Positions 10,239-23,300 of a stretch of 64,000 nucleotides of DNA are shown here, piece after piece (positions within the stretch are counted from its first letter, which is position 1; every line of letters begins with the position of its first letter). The position numbers and the translations under genes were made by a program. The notes under the pieces were generated by a model that saw only the letters and a list, made by a program, of their open reading frames with translations, had not been told where the DNA came from and searched no databases. The DNA is from Pseudofabraea citricarpa. Taxonomy: Eukaryota; Ascomycota; Leotiomycetes; Helotiales; Dermateaceae. The stretch is taken from positions 1,488,001 through 1,552,000 of the forward strand of contig JAPWGK010000002.1 in NCBI GenBank assembly GCA_029641185.1, given 5' to 3'.

Positions 10239-12713
10239 ATGGCCTCGTCGCCCCTCTCATCGCCGACCAAGACCAGAGTTGCGGGCGCAATCCACATTCC
10301 CTCCAGACCCAGAACATCCATTGAGAACGACCCTTATGCTGCCGCTCCTATATACTATGGCAATGCGTCCCCTCACAGCAACAGACGTCATTACAGGCAC
10401 CGAACATTCTCCGTGGTAAGCATGTGAGCTCATCCTGGACGCTTGAATTCAATTGACCATGGTCTTCCCTTAGAACCACGGTCCCACCCGCGACCTTACC
10501 AACATTGAGAATTTTGGTGAAAGACAGCCACCAGTCCGCAGAGGCAGTCACGGTGAGTAAAACTACGACACTTGAAACGACCTGTTTGCTGATGTTTAAA
10601 ATTGTAGACGAGAGCAGTCTGATCCCTAAGCGCTTTATTATCCAAGTCGGCCCAACACTAGAGAGTCTTGAAAAGCAAGAGGATACAGATGGCAACGCAC
10701 AGATTACAATCGAGGATTTGGGACCTAGAGTAGGTACAATGGAAATACCAGTCGTGTGGACGTAGCTGATTGAAAATCCACAGGTCTTCTCTTTGGGCAC
10801 CGCAGCATCTAATGGATTCAAACGGTTTGATATCCGGGGTACTTATATGCTGTCCAATCTTCTCCAGGAACTTTATCTTGCCAAAGAACATGGCCGGAAG
10901 CAGATTGTGCTGGATGAAGCCCGTCTCAACGAGAATCCCGTAAACAGACTTTCTAGATTGATCAAAGATTCCTTTTGGGATGGATTGACTCGACGTATTG
11001 ACGGTTCTGTAATTGAAATCGCCGGCCGAGACCCAAAGGACTGGACAGATGATCCCAGACCACGTATATACATTCCACGTGGAGCACCCGAGCAATTTGA
11101 GTACTATACTCAAGTTGCAAAAGATCGACCGGAAGTACGCTTGGATGTGTGTTGGCTTCCTGCGGAGATTACCCCAGAAGCTGTTCGAGATATGAACGCT
11201 AAGCCTGGTCTGCTGGCTGTTGCTATGGAGAAAGTCATAAACCCCATTACGGGAAAGCACGAACTCAAAGGACTGCCATTTGTCGTACCTGGAGGCCGCT
11301 TCAATGAACTTTACGGCTGGGATTCATATATGGAATCCTTAGGTCTTCTTGTCAACGGTAAAGTTGACCTGGCAAAGTCGATGGTCCAGAACTTTATCTT
11401 CTGCATCGAACATTACGGTAAGATCTTGAATGCCACGAGGTCTTATTATCTTTGCCGGTCGCAACCACCATTTTTGACAGACATGGCTCTCCGTGTATAT
11501 GCCAGATTAAACCAAGGCCCAGAAGCCGATGATTTTTTGCGCACAGCAATCCTAGCAGCAATCAAAGAATATAATAGTGTATGGATGTCCGAGCCTCGTC
11601 TGGATCGAGTCACTGGACTATCACGCTATCGACCTCAGGGCCAAGGTGTGCCACCTGAAACCGAAGCCTCCCATTTCACTCACATTCTTGAGCCATATGC
11701 AAAAAAGCATGGGATCACTTTCCAAGAGTTCGTCAGCAAGTACAACTCAGGTGAAATCAAAGAGCCTGAGCTTGATGAATATTTCCTCCATGATCGTGCT
11801 GTCAGAGAGTCTGGACACGACACCTCTTACAGATTAGAAAAGGTGGCCGCGAATCTCGCCACCATCGATCTTAACTCACTTTTGTACAAGTATGAAACTG
11901 ACATTGCACGTACCATTCGATCAACTTTCAACGACAAGTTGGTTATCCCCGCTGAATTCTGCGTGGGAGATATGAAACCCGGCCAGGTAGTCACATCCGC
12001 CATGTGGGATCGCCGAGCTCGTGCTAGAAAGCAAGCCATCGACAAATACTTGTGGAACCAAGAAAAGGGGATGTATTTCGATTATGACACGGTAAAAAAG
12101 GAGCAATGCACTTATGAGAGTTGCACCACTCTTTGGGCTATGTGGTCAGGTGTCTGTTCCCCCAAGCAAGCTGCTTTGCTGGTGATGACTGCGATTCCGA
12201 AGCTTGAAGCCGACGGCGGTCTTCTGTCTGGTACGGAGGAATCCCGAGGCGTTATCGGACTCGACAGACCCAATCGTCAATGGGACTACCCATATGGATG
12301 GGCACCCCAGCAGATGCTTGCTTGGACTGGCCTACATCGTTACGGGTACCAGGAGGAAGCTGAGAGACTTGCCTATAAATGGTTGTTCATGATCACCAAG
12401 GCCTTTGTTGACTACAACGGAGTGGTGGTTGAGAAATACGATGTTACAAGAGCAGTAGATCCACACCGAGTTGATGCTGAATATGGTAACCAGGGATTGG
12501 ATTTCAAGGGTGTGGCCAAAGAAGGGTGAGTTTGTTTCCTTCTTATTTATCTTTGCCACGACTGACAATATTGACAGCTTCGGTTGGGTCAATGCTTCTT
12601 ACGTTTACGGCCTTCAGACCATCAATACCAGAATGAGACGAGCTCTTGGAACCTTGACCGACTGGCCTTCATACCATCGAGCTACTGAGGCTAGCGAAGC
12701 AATTATAGAATAA
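10239..12713 (+). CDS. Neutral (cytosolic) trehalase
   Basis: Five exons, 10239..10415, 10474..10552, 10608..10729, 10784..12525 and 12578..12713, about 751 aa, the usual size of fungal neutral trehalase. It hydrolyses cytosolic trehalose to two glucose molecules, during germination and stress recovery. Glycoside hydrolase family 37 signatures are intact: [14 protein letters not shown] near residue 295 and [10 protein letters not shown] near 623. The N-terminus carries the regulatory features of the neutral class: a basic phosphorylation-type site RRGS (residues 81-84), Ser/Thr near RHRTFS (about 58), and an acidic Ca-binding loop [12 protein letters not shown] (about 110-121). No signal peptide is present, which separates it from acid trehalase. 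The joins restore conserved blocks such as [15 protein letters not shown]. It is known in other fungi to be activated by PKA and 14-3-3 binding. Confidence 0.95.
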
Positions 12714-14148
12714 GAGCTTAATGTGTAGGGGCCGAAGAGTTGACCCGAAGCGGTCGCAACGTTGCAGAAGCAATATTACTCAAGCGTCATGGCGGAAACG
12801 GATGGTACTTGCTTGATACCCAGAGAGCAGTTGCTCTTAGATGTTGCTTGTTTTCTTGGTCCTGCATTTCACTTCTTCGGAAGTGGCACCGTTTCTTCGT
12901 CAATCGAGTCTTTTTACAAGGCGGAAGTCAGGGGGCGTTTTGGAGTCTTGCCAATAGAGGGGTATATACGCAAATGTACTCTTGCCGTTAATTATGCGTC
13001 GTCAAAAGTAGGTACTAGGTGCAGGAAATGGCTCAACCAGGGAGCAAGATATGGATAGATATGAATGAACAGATATTTCAAAAAGCCATTCGGTGAGAGT
13101 GAATTGGAAGTAGTACTGTCGTACTGTAGTCGCTAATAATACCTAAGCTTGGGTTGGCCGGCTGCGTTTGGGTGCTATTTTAGACTTTAAGCACATCGAC
13201 TCATTGTCTCGCATTTTGCATTATCCTGGGCGCTGGCATGCAATCCCCTTACTCGTAGAGCAGAACCCGACTCTTTGTCGTCGCCGCCGTCGCAGTTCTC
13301 TGGGCCGACCAATGACGGAAATGCAAACAAGCTCTGGGAGTAGTATGGCACTGGCAGCCTCCCCGCCATCCACATTGCCGAGGTTTAGAATCCGGTGCTT
13401 GGGACCTTGCAGCCGATCTTGGATTCTTGTCTGTCGTCGCCTCATGGAGGAAGAGGAAGACGAAGACGGCTAACCTTGTTCATCTCACCTCCTTCACATG
13501 CCAGCGTGCCAGCCCAGCCAGCTGCCAGCACCAAAACGTGCTCTCGGTCAATACGGTTCACGACGGTTCAGGGCGGTATCCAATGCTGCCATTTTCACAT
13601 GCGACAGCAACCATCGACAGCACGTGCAGCCGTGTCGCGGCTATGGTCCTATGAAGTGATCAGCAGCAGGAAATCATCCGTTTTCGACGAGGGGATGTCC
13701 GCATTCCTCTCGTCATTCTGAATATCTGGGGAAAATGGGTCGGCAACAGGCCCAATCACGGCAGTCGCCCAAGCTCTCCTTTTGCCCTTGGGCCGAGAAA
13801 GTGTATGATGTTAGCCCTGGTAGGGATTGGCCTCGACCCTGGGATGCTGCTCTTTCAATGGCCCGAGGATCATCGAGGTTTCGAAGCTGGGCGAGATACC
13901 TCGTCTGCCCCGCTAGACCGGCTGAGACCATAAGCGGATGAGAATTGGCTTATGACTGTGCTACTCCCTCCTTCTCTTCTTAGCTTGTGATTCCTTTTCT
14001 TCTTTTCATCCATCAATACTTTGAGATTCCTACTCACTCAAGACATTCCATTCCTTCTCTCTCACAAGACGAGACAGCTGCTCATCCACAGTGAACATTG
14101 AGGTCAACGTCATACTCAGCCCACACATCACAGCACTTTCTCTACATC
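12714..14148. other. Intergenic sequence; isocitrate lyase promoter
   Basis: No additional gene was supported. It contains the trehalase 3' region and, in the last few hundred bases, a pyrimidine-rich probable promoter and leader of the isocitrate lyase gene. Several overlapping short frames at 13168-13941 look like chance in a GC-richer stretch. Confidence 0.4.
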
Positions 14149-15995
14149 ATGGCTACCGGCACGATGAACAATCCGGCTGTGGACCCAAACACCGAAGAGC
14201 AGATTTTCCTTGACGAGGTCGCAGCTGTGAAGCAATGGTGGAGTGACTCCAGATGGAGATACACCAAGAGGCCTTTTACCGCCGAGCAAATCGTTGCAAA
14301 GCGAGGAAACCTAAAGATTGAGTATCCAAGCAATACCCAATCAAAGAAGCTATGGACCATCTTGGAAGGTAGATTCAAGGTAATTGTCACTCTTAAAGCC
14401 GATTTAAGTATTTGATGACTGACCCAGAAGTAGAATGGCGATGCTAGTTACACCTACGGTTGCTTAGAACCAACCATGTTAACTCAGATGGCCAAGTATC
14501 TCGATACCGTTTATGTGTCTGGCTGGCAGTCTTCGTCTACTGCGTCTGCCTCAGACGAACCTGGTCCAGATTTGGCCGATTACCCATATGTAGGTCCTAA
14601 CCCTTCTACTGTTCCAGGCATAACTGACAATGAGTAGACCACCGTCCCCAACAAAGTTGCCCATCTTTTCATGGCCCAACTGTTCCACGACCGCAAGCAA
14701 CGGGAAGAGCGGATTACAACGGCATCAAAAGCGGACCGTAGCAAGCTTGCCAACGTCGACTATCTTAGACCTATTATCGCAGATGCCGATACTGGACACG
14801 GAGGACTGACTGCTGTCATGAAATTGACAAAACTCTTCGTTGAGAAGGGCGCGGCTGGTATTCACATTGAGGATCAGGCTCCCGGTACAAAGAAATGTGG
14901 ACATATGGCAGGAAAGGTCCTCGTACCAATAAGCGAGCACATCAATCGTCTTGTCGCCATCCGGGCACAGGCTGACATCATGGGTATATTATGACCTCTA
15001 CGTCTTCGAGTCCATATCTAACATATGTTTAGGATCTAATCTTCTCGCCATTGCTCGGACAGATGCCGAAGCTGCTACACTTATCACTACAACAATCGAT
15101 CCTCGTGATCATGCTTATATCCTCGGGTCGACCAACCCAAATCTCCAGCCTCTCAACGACCTTATGATTGCTGCTGAGCAAGCTGGCAAGACTGGCGCTG
15201 AGCTACAATCCATCGAAGACCAATGGACTGCACAGGCTGGCCTTAAGCTATTCAATGAAGCAGTTATTGATACCATTAACTCTGGGGTACACGTGAATAA
15301 GAAAGAGCTTTCCGCACAGTTTCTACAAGCCGTGAAGGGCAAGAGTAATTCTGAAGCCAGAGCAATTGCTAAGGGAATCACTGGTGTTGACATCCCGTTC
15401 AATTGGGACAGCCCAAGAACCAGAGAAGGTTACTACAGAATTAAGGGCGGCTGCGCTTGCGCCATCAACCGAGCTATCGCCTACGCACCATACGCCGATG
15501 CCATCTGGATGGAGAGCAAGCTTCCAGATTATGCTCAAGCAGAGGAATTTGCCAAGGGTGTTCATGCCGTCTGGCCCGAGCAGAAGTAAGTAAAACCATG
15601 TCTTTCTGCTGATGAGCTTTGCTAACAGTAGTGCTAGACTTGCATACAATCTGTCTCCATCCTTCAACTGGAAGACGGCGATGCCCCGCGCCGAGCAAGA
15701 GACCTACATCCAGCGACTATCCAAACTCGGTTACTGCTGGCAGTTTATCACATTGGCCGGTCTGCATACAACCGCTCTTATCTCTGATCAATTTGCGAAA
15801 GCCTATAGCAAGCAGGGAATGCGTGCCTATGGTGAACTTGTACAAGAGCCTGAAATGGATGGCGGCGTCGATGTAGTGAAGCACCAGAAATGGTCAGGTG
15901 CCAATTATGCTGACGAGCTATTGAAGATGGTGCAGGGTGGCGTTAGTAGCACAAGTGCCATGGGCAAAGGTGTGACTGAGGACCAATTCCATTAG
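14149..15995 (+). CDS. Isocitrate lyase (glyoxylate cycle)
   Basis: Five exons, 14149..14379, 14434..14589, 14638..14983, 15033..15585 and 15638..15995, 547 aa. It cleaves isocitrate to glyoxylate and succinate in the glyoxylate bypass, usually in peroxisomes/glyoxysomes, for growth on acetate and fatty acids. The active-site signature KKCGH (residues 214-218) is intact and marks isocitrate lyase rather than methylisocitrate lyase. Other conserved stretches are the N-terminal [37 protein letters not shown], and [13 protein letters not shown] followed by [11 protein letters not shown]. The start ATG at 14149 gives [11 protein letters not shown]. Introns are 48-54 nt. The C-terminus ends in EDQFH with no classical SKL signal, as in other fungal isocitrate lyases. 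Expression is expected to be repressed by glucose and induced by acetate, but I did not identify specific operators. Confidence 0.96.
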
Positions 15996-16469
15996 AGTAC
16001 CAGACTCGGGGAAGCAGGGCGATACTTGGGATACTGATTGTGTCTGCATTCACTTGAGCTTTTCAGCATAGCTGTGGACTTTCCTAGTGTTGTGAGAATA
16101 CCTGTATATATGGAAAAGAACTTTTGACGTTATCCCGCATTACAGGAAGTAGTGAGTGGAGTCCAGCCGGACCGCAAGCATGCATGGAGGGGTTGTAAGG
16201 GGCTAGACCCCCTGGTCTGCTTCTGGTGATGGATGCATCTATTTCCGCTATCACATCACGTGAACTGGCCACCCCGCTAATGTGGACCGCTATCGACGAC
16301 ATGTACCTTCTATTCCCTCACTATTACGTTACTTATTTCTTTCCACCATCCGCTGCAATAGCAGCTTCAATGGGCTTCTACATTTCATCCCTTTCGTTTC
16401 CTTGTTTTGCTTTTACTTCTTTTGGTTCCCCCGTTCACGGCCTTGCGACTCTTGATAACGATAACGAAG
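15996..16469. other. Intergenic sequence, no gene supported
   Basis: Holds the isocitrate lyase 3' region and the leader of the next gene. No coding exon, repeat or RNA was recognised. Confidence 0.4.
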
Positions 16470-17838
16470 ATGGTTGTCTTTGTCGATTTGGAGGATGAAA
16501 ATGCCGAGCCACCAGATATCAGTAGGATGGGTATTACAGCACCGCAGTGGTCTGGCATAGGACATACAGACTGGAGAGATTTCCATGAAGGTGGTGAAAG
16601 CCAGAGCCATGGAGATTGGAGAGAACTGCAGAAGCAAGCGGACGACTCTAGAGCTGAAGAGAGATTCAATCCCAACAAGAATGCCATGACAGAGGCTCTG
16701 GGTTGCTACCCGTACGTATTTATTCTCTTTCGTCAATTCCCAGCTATCATTTCTTATAATTGGCTCTCCTGTTTCGTTTTCTATAAGAATTGCATGGCTG
16801 ACATCTGCAGAATCATCACTTCCCTTGCTTCCCACCTCGACCTCAACACACTCGATTCCCTTTCGCAGAGCTGTCGCCAAATCCGCGCGAACTTGCTTCA
16901 ATACCGATCACATCTGTTGACCGTCACTCTGCACTGTGAAAACGAGGAGGTGGATCCGGACCCCGAGCATACTTTCCGGTATCGGGCAAGAGCTGCCGAT
17001 TGGTATTTTGTGGAGCAGGGACGCGACAAGAAGGACGTCGGTAAAGTTGGGAGTTGTGCCCGGGATATGGTGGGCGAGTGTCGGAGGTGTGGAAGAGTTG
17101 TCTGCAGAGTGAGCTCCTTTACGGCTCCGTCCCGGCAAGAGAAAAGTACTGACAGCATTATGACAGAATTGTACGATCAAGCCTCCTGCGCCCATCCTCC
17201 AGAAGCATCGACATCGGCGTATATGTAATGCTTGCTCTCGTGCACCTCTCTCGGCACTCACTTGCACTACCTCCTCGCCTCTTCTCAAGCAAGCTCTCTG
17301 CAGTTGTCCCTCGGCTGGGGTTTATCTTTGCCAACCTTGTGGACGCTCGCTTCGCTCCTCGGATAGCGAATATGAGGGAATATGGAAATGGCGAACGCGA
17401 TACCTGCCTTCTCTCGGAGGGCTAGGCGTTGGCATCGGGGAAGGTGATAGAGGTGTACCGTGTGGGAGAGGTGCGGATTGTGTTGCCGCGCGAGAAGTCG
17501 AGCAAGAAATTGATTGTGATGCTGAAGATGCGCGGGACGCTTATTCTCCTTCCCCATCAGGCTCGAACGGTAGCACTCCCGTTTCAAGTCCACCTCGAGG
17601 GGGTTTTGGTGGAGTTGGCATGGGTCCCGGATACACAAGACACGAAATTGAAGGAATTGGTGGTGTGGTGAAAAAGAAATTGGTAGTTATGGTAAAGGTT
17701 GGAGCATGTGTTCCTGAGTGGGGAGACGAGAAGGATCAAGGAAGATTTTTGATCAGAGAACAGCAAGGAAAGGCTAGGAGTTGGTGTGGGTGGTGTTGGA
17801 GAGTCGTTCCTGGAGAAAGGGATGCAATCGAGGAGTAA
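16470..17838 (+). CDS. F-box-like, cysteine-rich zinc-binding protein
   Basis: Three exons, 16470..16711, 16811..17108 and 17167..17838, about 403 aa. The third exon is one long open frame (224 codons) with no early start codon, so it is invisible to ATG-based ORF calling. An acidic, Trp-containing N-terminus precedes an F-box-like helix pair at about 80-120 (PIITSLASHLDLNTLDSLS followed by CRQIRANLLQYR). A Cys-rich module follows: C-x7-C-x2-C-x4-C-x2-C (CARDMVGECRRCGRVVCRNC), then RRICNAC, C-x-C, and LCQPCG, a pattern suited to several zinc ions. The C-terminus has a further CGWCWRV motif. F-box proteins usually recruit targets to SCF ubiquitin ligases, so a substrate-receptor role is a guess from that part. 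I do not know a characterised homologue. Confidence 0.8.
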
Positions 17839-18077
17839 AAAGGTTGAACCGTACATTGAACGAGTTGGGAGATAATGGGTAATGAAGTACAACAACAAGA
17901 AAGGTCAGGGCTTGTAAAAAGTCTAAGAAGTTAAAAGTCATGAACATAGGCTCATTTGGCCACCAAGACTTTCAAAGAACAATTTCGCGACTGGTGTAAA
18001 CTTAATGACTATGCTGGATATCTGAATAAATGTCAGGACACAACAGGCTGTCTAAAATTCCAATGCCTTGTGGGTAT

Positions 18078-19491
18078 CTAATGTGCTAGCAAATGTTCCT
18101 CTTCGCCCGATACGCTCGTAAAAAATCGAGTCCATCGACCTCTTCTTTGTCTATTTGCCCAAATCTTAGGCGACTGATAAACAGCATGACACAACATGCC
18201 AGCAGCAAAGCCAACCGCATCGTTCTTAAAAGCGAGCAGTCCGCCAATGGTCATCAACATAACCGTCCATCTTTCTTTTCTCTCTTCGTCTGATATTCTC
18301 CTCTGCTGCTTCAACCCCTGCACCAGAGTCTGACCTTCTGGAGCAGCTACCTCCCAAAGATCTCTCGCTCCATAATTCAGGCTCTCTCCAACCTTGGCCA
18401 ACTCCAACCCGGCGGCAAGAACCATGATCCCCAGAAGACTCTTGGGGTACTCCTTTAGTAGACCCACGAGGGTCTCTCCAAAGAGCAGGCCGAGGAGGAC
18501 TTTAAAGAGGCCTAGAATTATTATGCTGGCACCACTTCGTGCGCCGAATCGGTACTGAGCTGCGAGGCCACCCGAGCCGTGACATACGGGCATGGCTCCG
18601 AACCAGCCGCCCACAAGGTTCATCAGCGCCACGCTGATTCCCATGGCCGTCACGCTAGGAGTTGGCAGGTTCGGGAGCAGATCAGCTGAGAGGTAGCTCA
18701 CGGCGATGACCGAGTTCAGGGTCGTGAGCGGGATCTGGCCCAGTCCGGCATCGAAGGCTCCCGTCGTGAAGGAGACCGGACCGGGGATGTAGATGCGCGG
18801 ATGCCAGATCTTGAATCCGGGGAAGTGGGCTGGGCCGGCACTCACCATGGCCAGGACTAATCCCAAGACGAAGACGAGGAGTGCGTAAGGCACGCGAGGA
18901 GACTTCTGCGTCAGCAGCAGGAAGGCAAATGCCAGGATGGCCCAGATCAGGTTGTCGGTCGCCGAGGGACTGATCCAGCCCAGCGGCTGCAGCAGACTGG
19001 TCCCGGCTGAGATGACGAGACTCAGGCCGGCTCCTACTTGGATTCCCTTTACGACTGGAGTCGGTATCGCCTGGGTGAACCATTTCAGGAGCCCGGTCAC
19101 GCTGAAGAGGAAGACGACCCCTGCTACCGTGAAGCCCGCGGAGATAGTCTCCTCGACTGAGAATTTTCTGGATATTGCAACTGCAGCTATAGCCTGGCGA
19201 CAGAGGATTAGCAATGAATCGAGATTTGGAAAAGAGGGTGCTGCTCTGTCACGGTACCTTCATGGGTTGTACTGGGAGAGGGATTCCGAAGACAACTCCC
19301 GTCAGAATGTTGAAGAGTCCCGAGAAGACCAGCGTCGTCGAAAGCGATATCGAATTATTAACTGCCAAAGCAATCATCAAAGGGAGCAGAGTACCCAGAT
19401 CCCCCAGGGACCCCGAGATCTCAGCGAGAGGGGAATTTCGGAGGGTTGCGACATTGTTGGCGTGCAAGCGCCGGATGTTGCTCAGAGCCAT
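18078..19491 (-). CDS. MOT1-type molybdate transporter
   Basis: Two exons, 19491..19258 and 19193..18078 (64-nt intron), about 449 aa. The protein is a polytopic membrane protein with roughly ten hydrophobic segments. Family marks are EISGSLGDLGTLLPL near residue 25, FGIPLPVQPMK joined by splicing to AIAAVAIS, and the second-half motif PVCHGSGGLAAQYRFGAR. These are typical of MOT1 (the SulP-related molybdate transporter family), which takes up molybdate for molybdenum-cofactor enzymes such as nitrate reductase and lacks the STAS domain of sulfate permeases. No STAS domain is present here. No molybdenum-cofactor or nitrate gene lies next to it. Broader oxyanion specificity cannot be excluded. 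Confidence 0.93.
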
Positions 19492-20317
19492 GATAGGATG
19501 CTGATCGTTCTAGATTCTAAGGATGTATTGCGAAGGAATAGGAAAGGCAATCTAGGTGGGCATGTCATAGGTAAGGATATTTGAGAGAATTTTCCTAGGA
19601 GTGAGGTCAGAGGAGAGGAGATAGGATATATGGGTATGAAGGTACGAGGAGGAGCCAAGTGGATCTTCTCCATGTTGTGTCTGACGTTCGGGTCATGAGG
19701 TTTCTTCGTCGCCTAAAGGTGATACGTGGGGGATGCTGAATAAGGGGCGGCGCGGCATCATCGGTAAAAGTTATGTACATGTACATGCCATTTAACAAAT
19801 GCATAACAACTTAAGTGCAATGATGTTATGAAAAGAACTTTCCAAAATCTATACCTGTTCGAAGAGTTCTTGTTATCATTAGAAAACCCTCGTTATCATT
19901 CCAGCTTTTAGTTTCATCCCATAAAATCACAGTTGCAATTTCCCCAAAGGAAAAGAAAAAAAAAAATTGCGAAAGTGTAACCATGATATCCCACAGAGAT
20001 GACAGCACATCGTCTCCCTCTTAAAGGACATCTTCTTTCGATTTCGCAAAATAGTTTGGCCGTGGTTGGGTTTAGATAGGTTGGCGCCGAGCTAGCTTGC
20101 ACAAACGCGAACTTCGCACGTCGCGTCGCGTAAAGGAACCCTGCCGATCACCAACCTTTCGATATTCCACTTTCTACCAAAGCTCACCGTCACCTTCAAA
20201 AGCATTCGCAGTTCCATATACTTACATGGTCATGCAGCATTCTACACTCGATACCCATTTCAATTAATTACCAATCACCTTTCATCCATCGATCTTACAA
20301 ACATACACATACCCACG
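19492..20317. other. Divergent intergenic region (molybdate transporter / MRC1)
   Basis: About 0.8 kb separating two divergently transcribed genes, so it should contain both promoters. The short stretch CGCGTCGCG near 20121-20129 upstream of MRC1 resembles MluI-cell-cycle-box-like elements of replication genes; that reading is tentative. Confidence 0.4.
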
Positions 20318-23300
20318 ATGGCTTCTACGAGAGAATCCTCGCCGGCCCTCGGTTCCTCTCCTCCCACGCCCTCTCAATTGACCCCAAACTCCAAGGTCAA
20401 GGCCATGCTGGCCGCATTCGATGATTCCGACGATGATAGTGTTTCTGGGAAATCAGCAGAGAAATTAGCCTCATTGACACGAAAACCCACTACTTCAAAA
20501 TCAGAGACTTCGCGTCAATCCACACCGGCTGCCGAAGACGCGTCTAGAGCGCGATCACCACAAATATCACAGAACAATGACGATGACGATGAAGACGAAG
20601 AGATTGTTCGACCGAAAGGCAGGTTAGCGGCCCGCATGATGGCTGCACAGGAAAGCTCAGAGGAGGAAGAACCCGTAGCAAAAACTGCTCGGGAAAGAGT
20701 CTTAAAAATGCTGTCGAAAGCAAAGTCTCCCGAACCAGCCTCGAACGCGAGAAGTACCGAAGATAGCGACGAGGATGTGCCAGTTCCATCACGGAAACGC
20801 AAACTTCAGGCAGCACGGAGTAGCACACCCATTTTGAGCCCACGAGCAAGATCCGCCTCTCCAGGCATGTTCGTGTCTCCTGCACCTAGAAGAGCTACTA
20901 GTCCTTCAGCAGCCGGTTCAAACTCCGATTCAGATGACCTACCCTCGAACCCAGCCAAAGGCGATCGATTCAAAGAACTTGTTGCAAAGAAACGCCAAGA
21001 AAGACTCGAGAGAGATCAAGAGCTCAATCGACAAAAAGCAGAGAAGGCTGCTGAGCGGAAGAAGCAAGCCGCCGCGATGAACGAGGACGTGGAAATGGAT
21101 ATCAGTGACGAAGACATCGAGCAACGACTCACACAAACACAACGGCCTACAAGAAGAGCCGGAAAGAAAGCTTTGGAGGAGATGCACCGAGAAACACAAC
21201 GATTAAGTCGAGGTATGCAATTAGCTCACCAAGCGAAGACCAAGAAGAAAATTACAAAGGCGAGTTTATTCGCAAAATTCAATTACAAACCAGCTGGTTT
21301 TGTGGAGGAGGCGTCGGATCCAGCAAGACCAACAAGCTCGAGTTCTGCTTCAACTCCTCGCTCGGATGTGGAGATGCGGGATACACCACCTACTTCACCA
21401 CCACATATCGACGAATTGGACAAGTCTGCTGAGACTATTGAGGTTTCAGCTGTTCCAAATGAGGACCAAATAGCCGTAGAGGAAACTGATCTACCTACAT
21501 TCGAAGAAGTGCTCTCTCGAATCCCATCCTCACCGCCAGCGCCAATAGATAAAGGCAAAGGAAAAGCCATTGAAGAGGTTGCAGCTCCTGGGCCAACTAT
21601 CACAAAGCCACTATTTAAGCAGAGACCAGTCCGGATACGACCACCAATGATGAAGGATCGAAAGGCATCTCCACTAGATGATTCAGATAGTGATCTGGAG
21701 ATCATTAGCAACAAAACATCTGTTCAAAGGAAGATGGATGATATTTTCGACCGGGTACCTGCCAAAAAGGCTACAGAAGCAAGCTCCATGCATGCCCTGC
21801 GAATGCTAGCACACCTTACATCACCTGGAAAACAAAACTTTGGTAAAAACAAGAAGTCATCGATGACCACCTCCGAACTTCAGATGTCTCTACAACAACG
21901 CGCTAGACAACAAGCTACCCGCGAGAGAGAAGAACGTTTGCAGGCTCTCAGAGCTAAGGGAATAATCGTTCAAACTGCGGAGGAAAGAGAAAAGGAGCTG
22001 GCTGAGGTAGAGGATCTGATTTCTAAAGCTCGACGTGAGGGAGAAGAAATTATGCGACGAGAAAAAGCCGCAGCAAAGAAAGAACGAAAGGCCAGGGGCG
22101 AAGAGGAGCCATTAGATGGAAGCAGTGATGACGAAGAATGGCAGGAAGAGAAGGAAACCCTCGCAGAAGAGTTATCTGGGTCTGGCTCAGGTTCTGAAGG
22201 CGACGAGGAGGAGCTTGAAGCCGATGATGAAGATGACGAGGCAATGTCAGTTGACGGGGATGAAAGTGCGCAACTAAATCCTTTGCTCGACAACGAAGCT
22301 GCCGATAGTGAAGAGGAAGAGGCCAACCTTTCCATTGACGAAGCTGTCGCCGAAGAGGACGATGCCGAAGACGAAGAAGTACTTTTGAAGGCAGGCAACC
22401 GAAGATCACGAAAAGCCAAAGTCATATCGGATGATGAAGATGAAGTTGAGCATCCGTCGCCACCATCGACGAAATCTCCTCTACAATTCGAATCGCCTCT
22501 TCAGAGGCGTACGGGCTCTTCAATTGCTCCTAATTCCGTTCTTCGTTCAGCTACCAAAACATTCATCCCAGGCGTAACAGTAGCAGGCCCAGCCGGCCTA
22601 AGTTTGACCCAGATTTTTGCAGGCACAATGGATGAAAGCCAAATAGACTCTGGATCCCAAACTCAAGCAATGGATGAAGGTCAAGATTCACTGGCCTTTT
22701 TGCGACAAATGCCTGTACCTACTCTTCCTCCCTTTGAGCCTACTATGGAGGACTCACAAGATCTCATAGGGGACAGTCAGTCCCGGAGCCAGATACCTGA
22801 GTCTCAGCTACTTCAAACTCAGAGAGAAACTCAAGGAATCATGTTGGACTTCTCACAATCGCAAGTTCATGGCTTTGATAGCTTAGTTGAAGAGCCACTT
22901 GGTACTCAGTATTCTGAGTTTCCAGAAGCCACTCAAGATGCTGGCTTTCAACATATCACGCCTATCAAGAGTCGTTTTGTAGAGCTACCGCCATCTACAG
23001 TTGATACAGTTGTTCTTGAGCCAACAACCTTACCTGAGACACCAATCGTGAAAAAGAAGGGCAAGCTACGTCGCAGGGCTCAAGTAACTGCCTTCTCAGA
23101 CGATGAGGATGTAGCTCAAGAGCCTGAGAAGATGGATCTTGACGAAGATGAATTCGATATCACTTCCAATGCCTTTGATGTCATGCGAAAAGCTTTGAAG
23201 AAGCCAGCAGTCGTAGATAACTTTGACAAGAAGAAGAGCAAGGCCAAAGACATGGTCAATGAGCAAGCTGAAGAATCCGAAGATGAATATGCAGGCTTAG

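Noticed and set aside
9863..10324. 153-codon open frame upstream of trehalase
   Set aside because: It starts with GTG, overlaps the trehalase start in another frame, and has the composition of a pyrimidine-rich leader.
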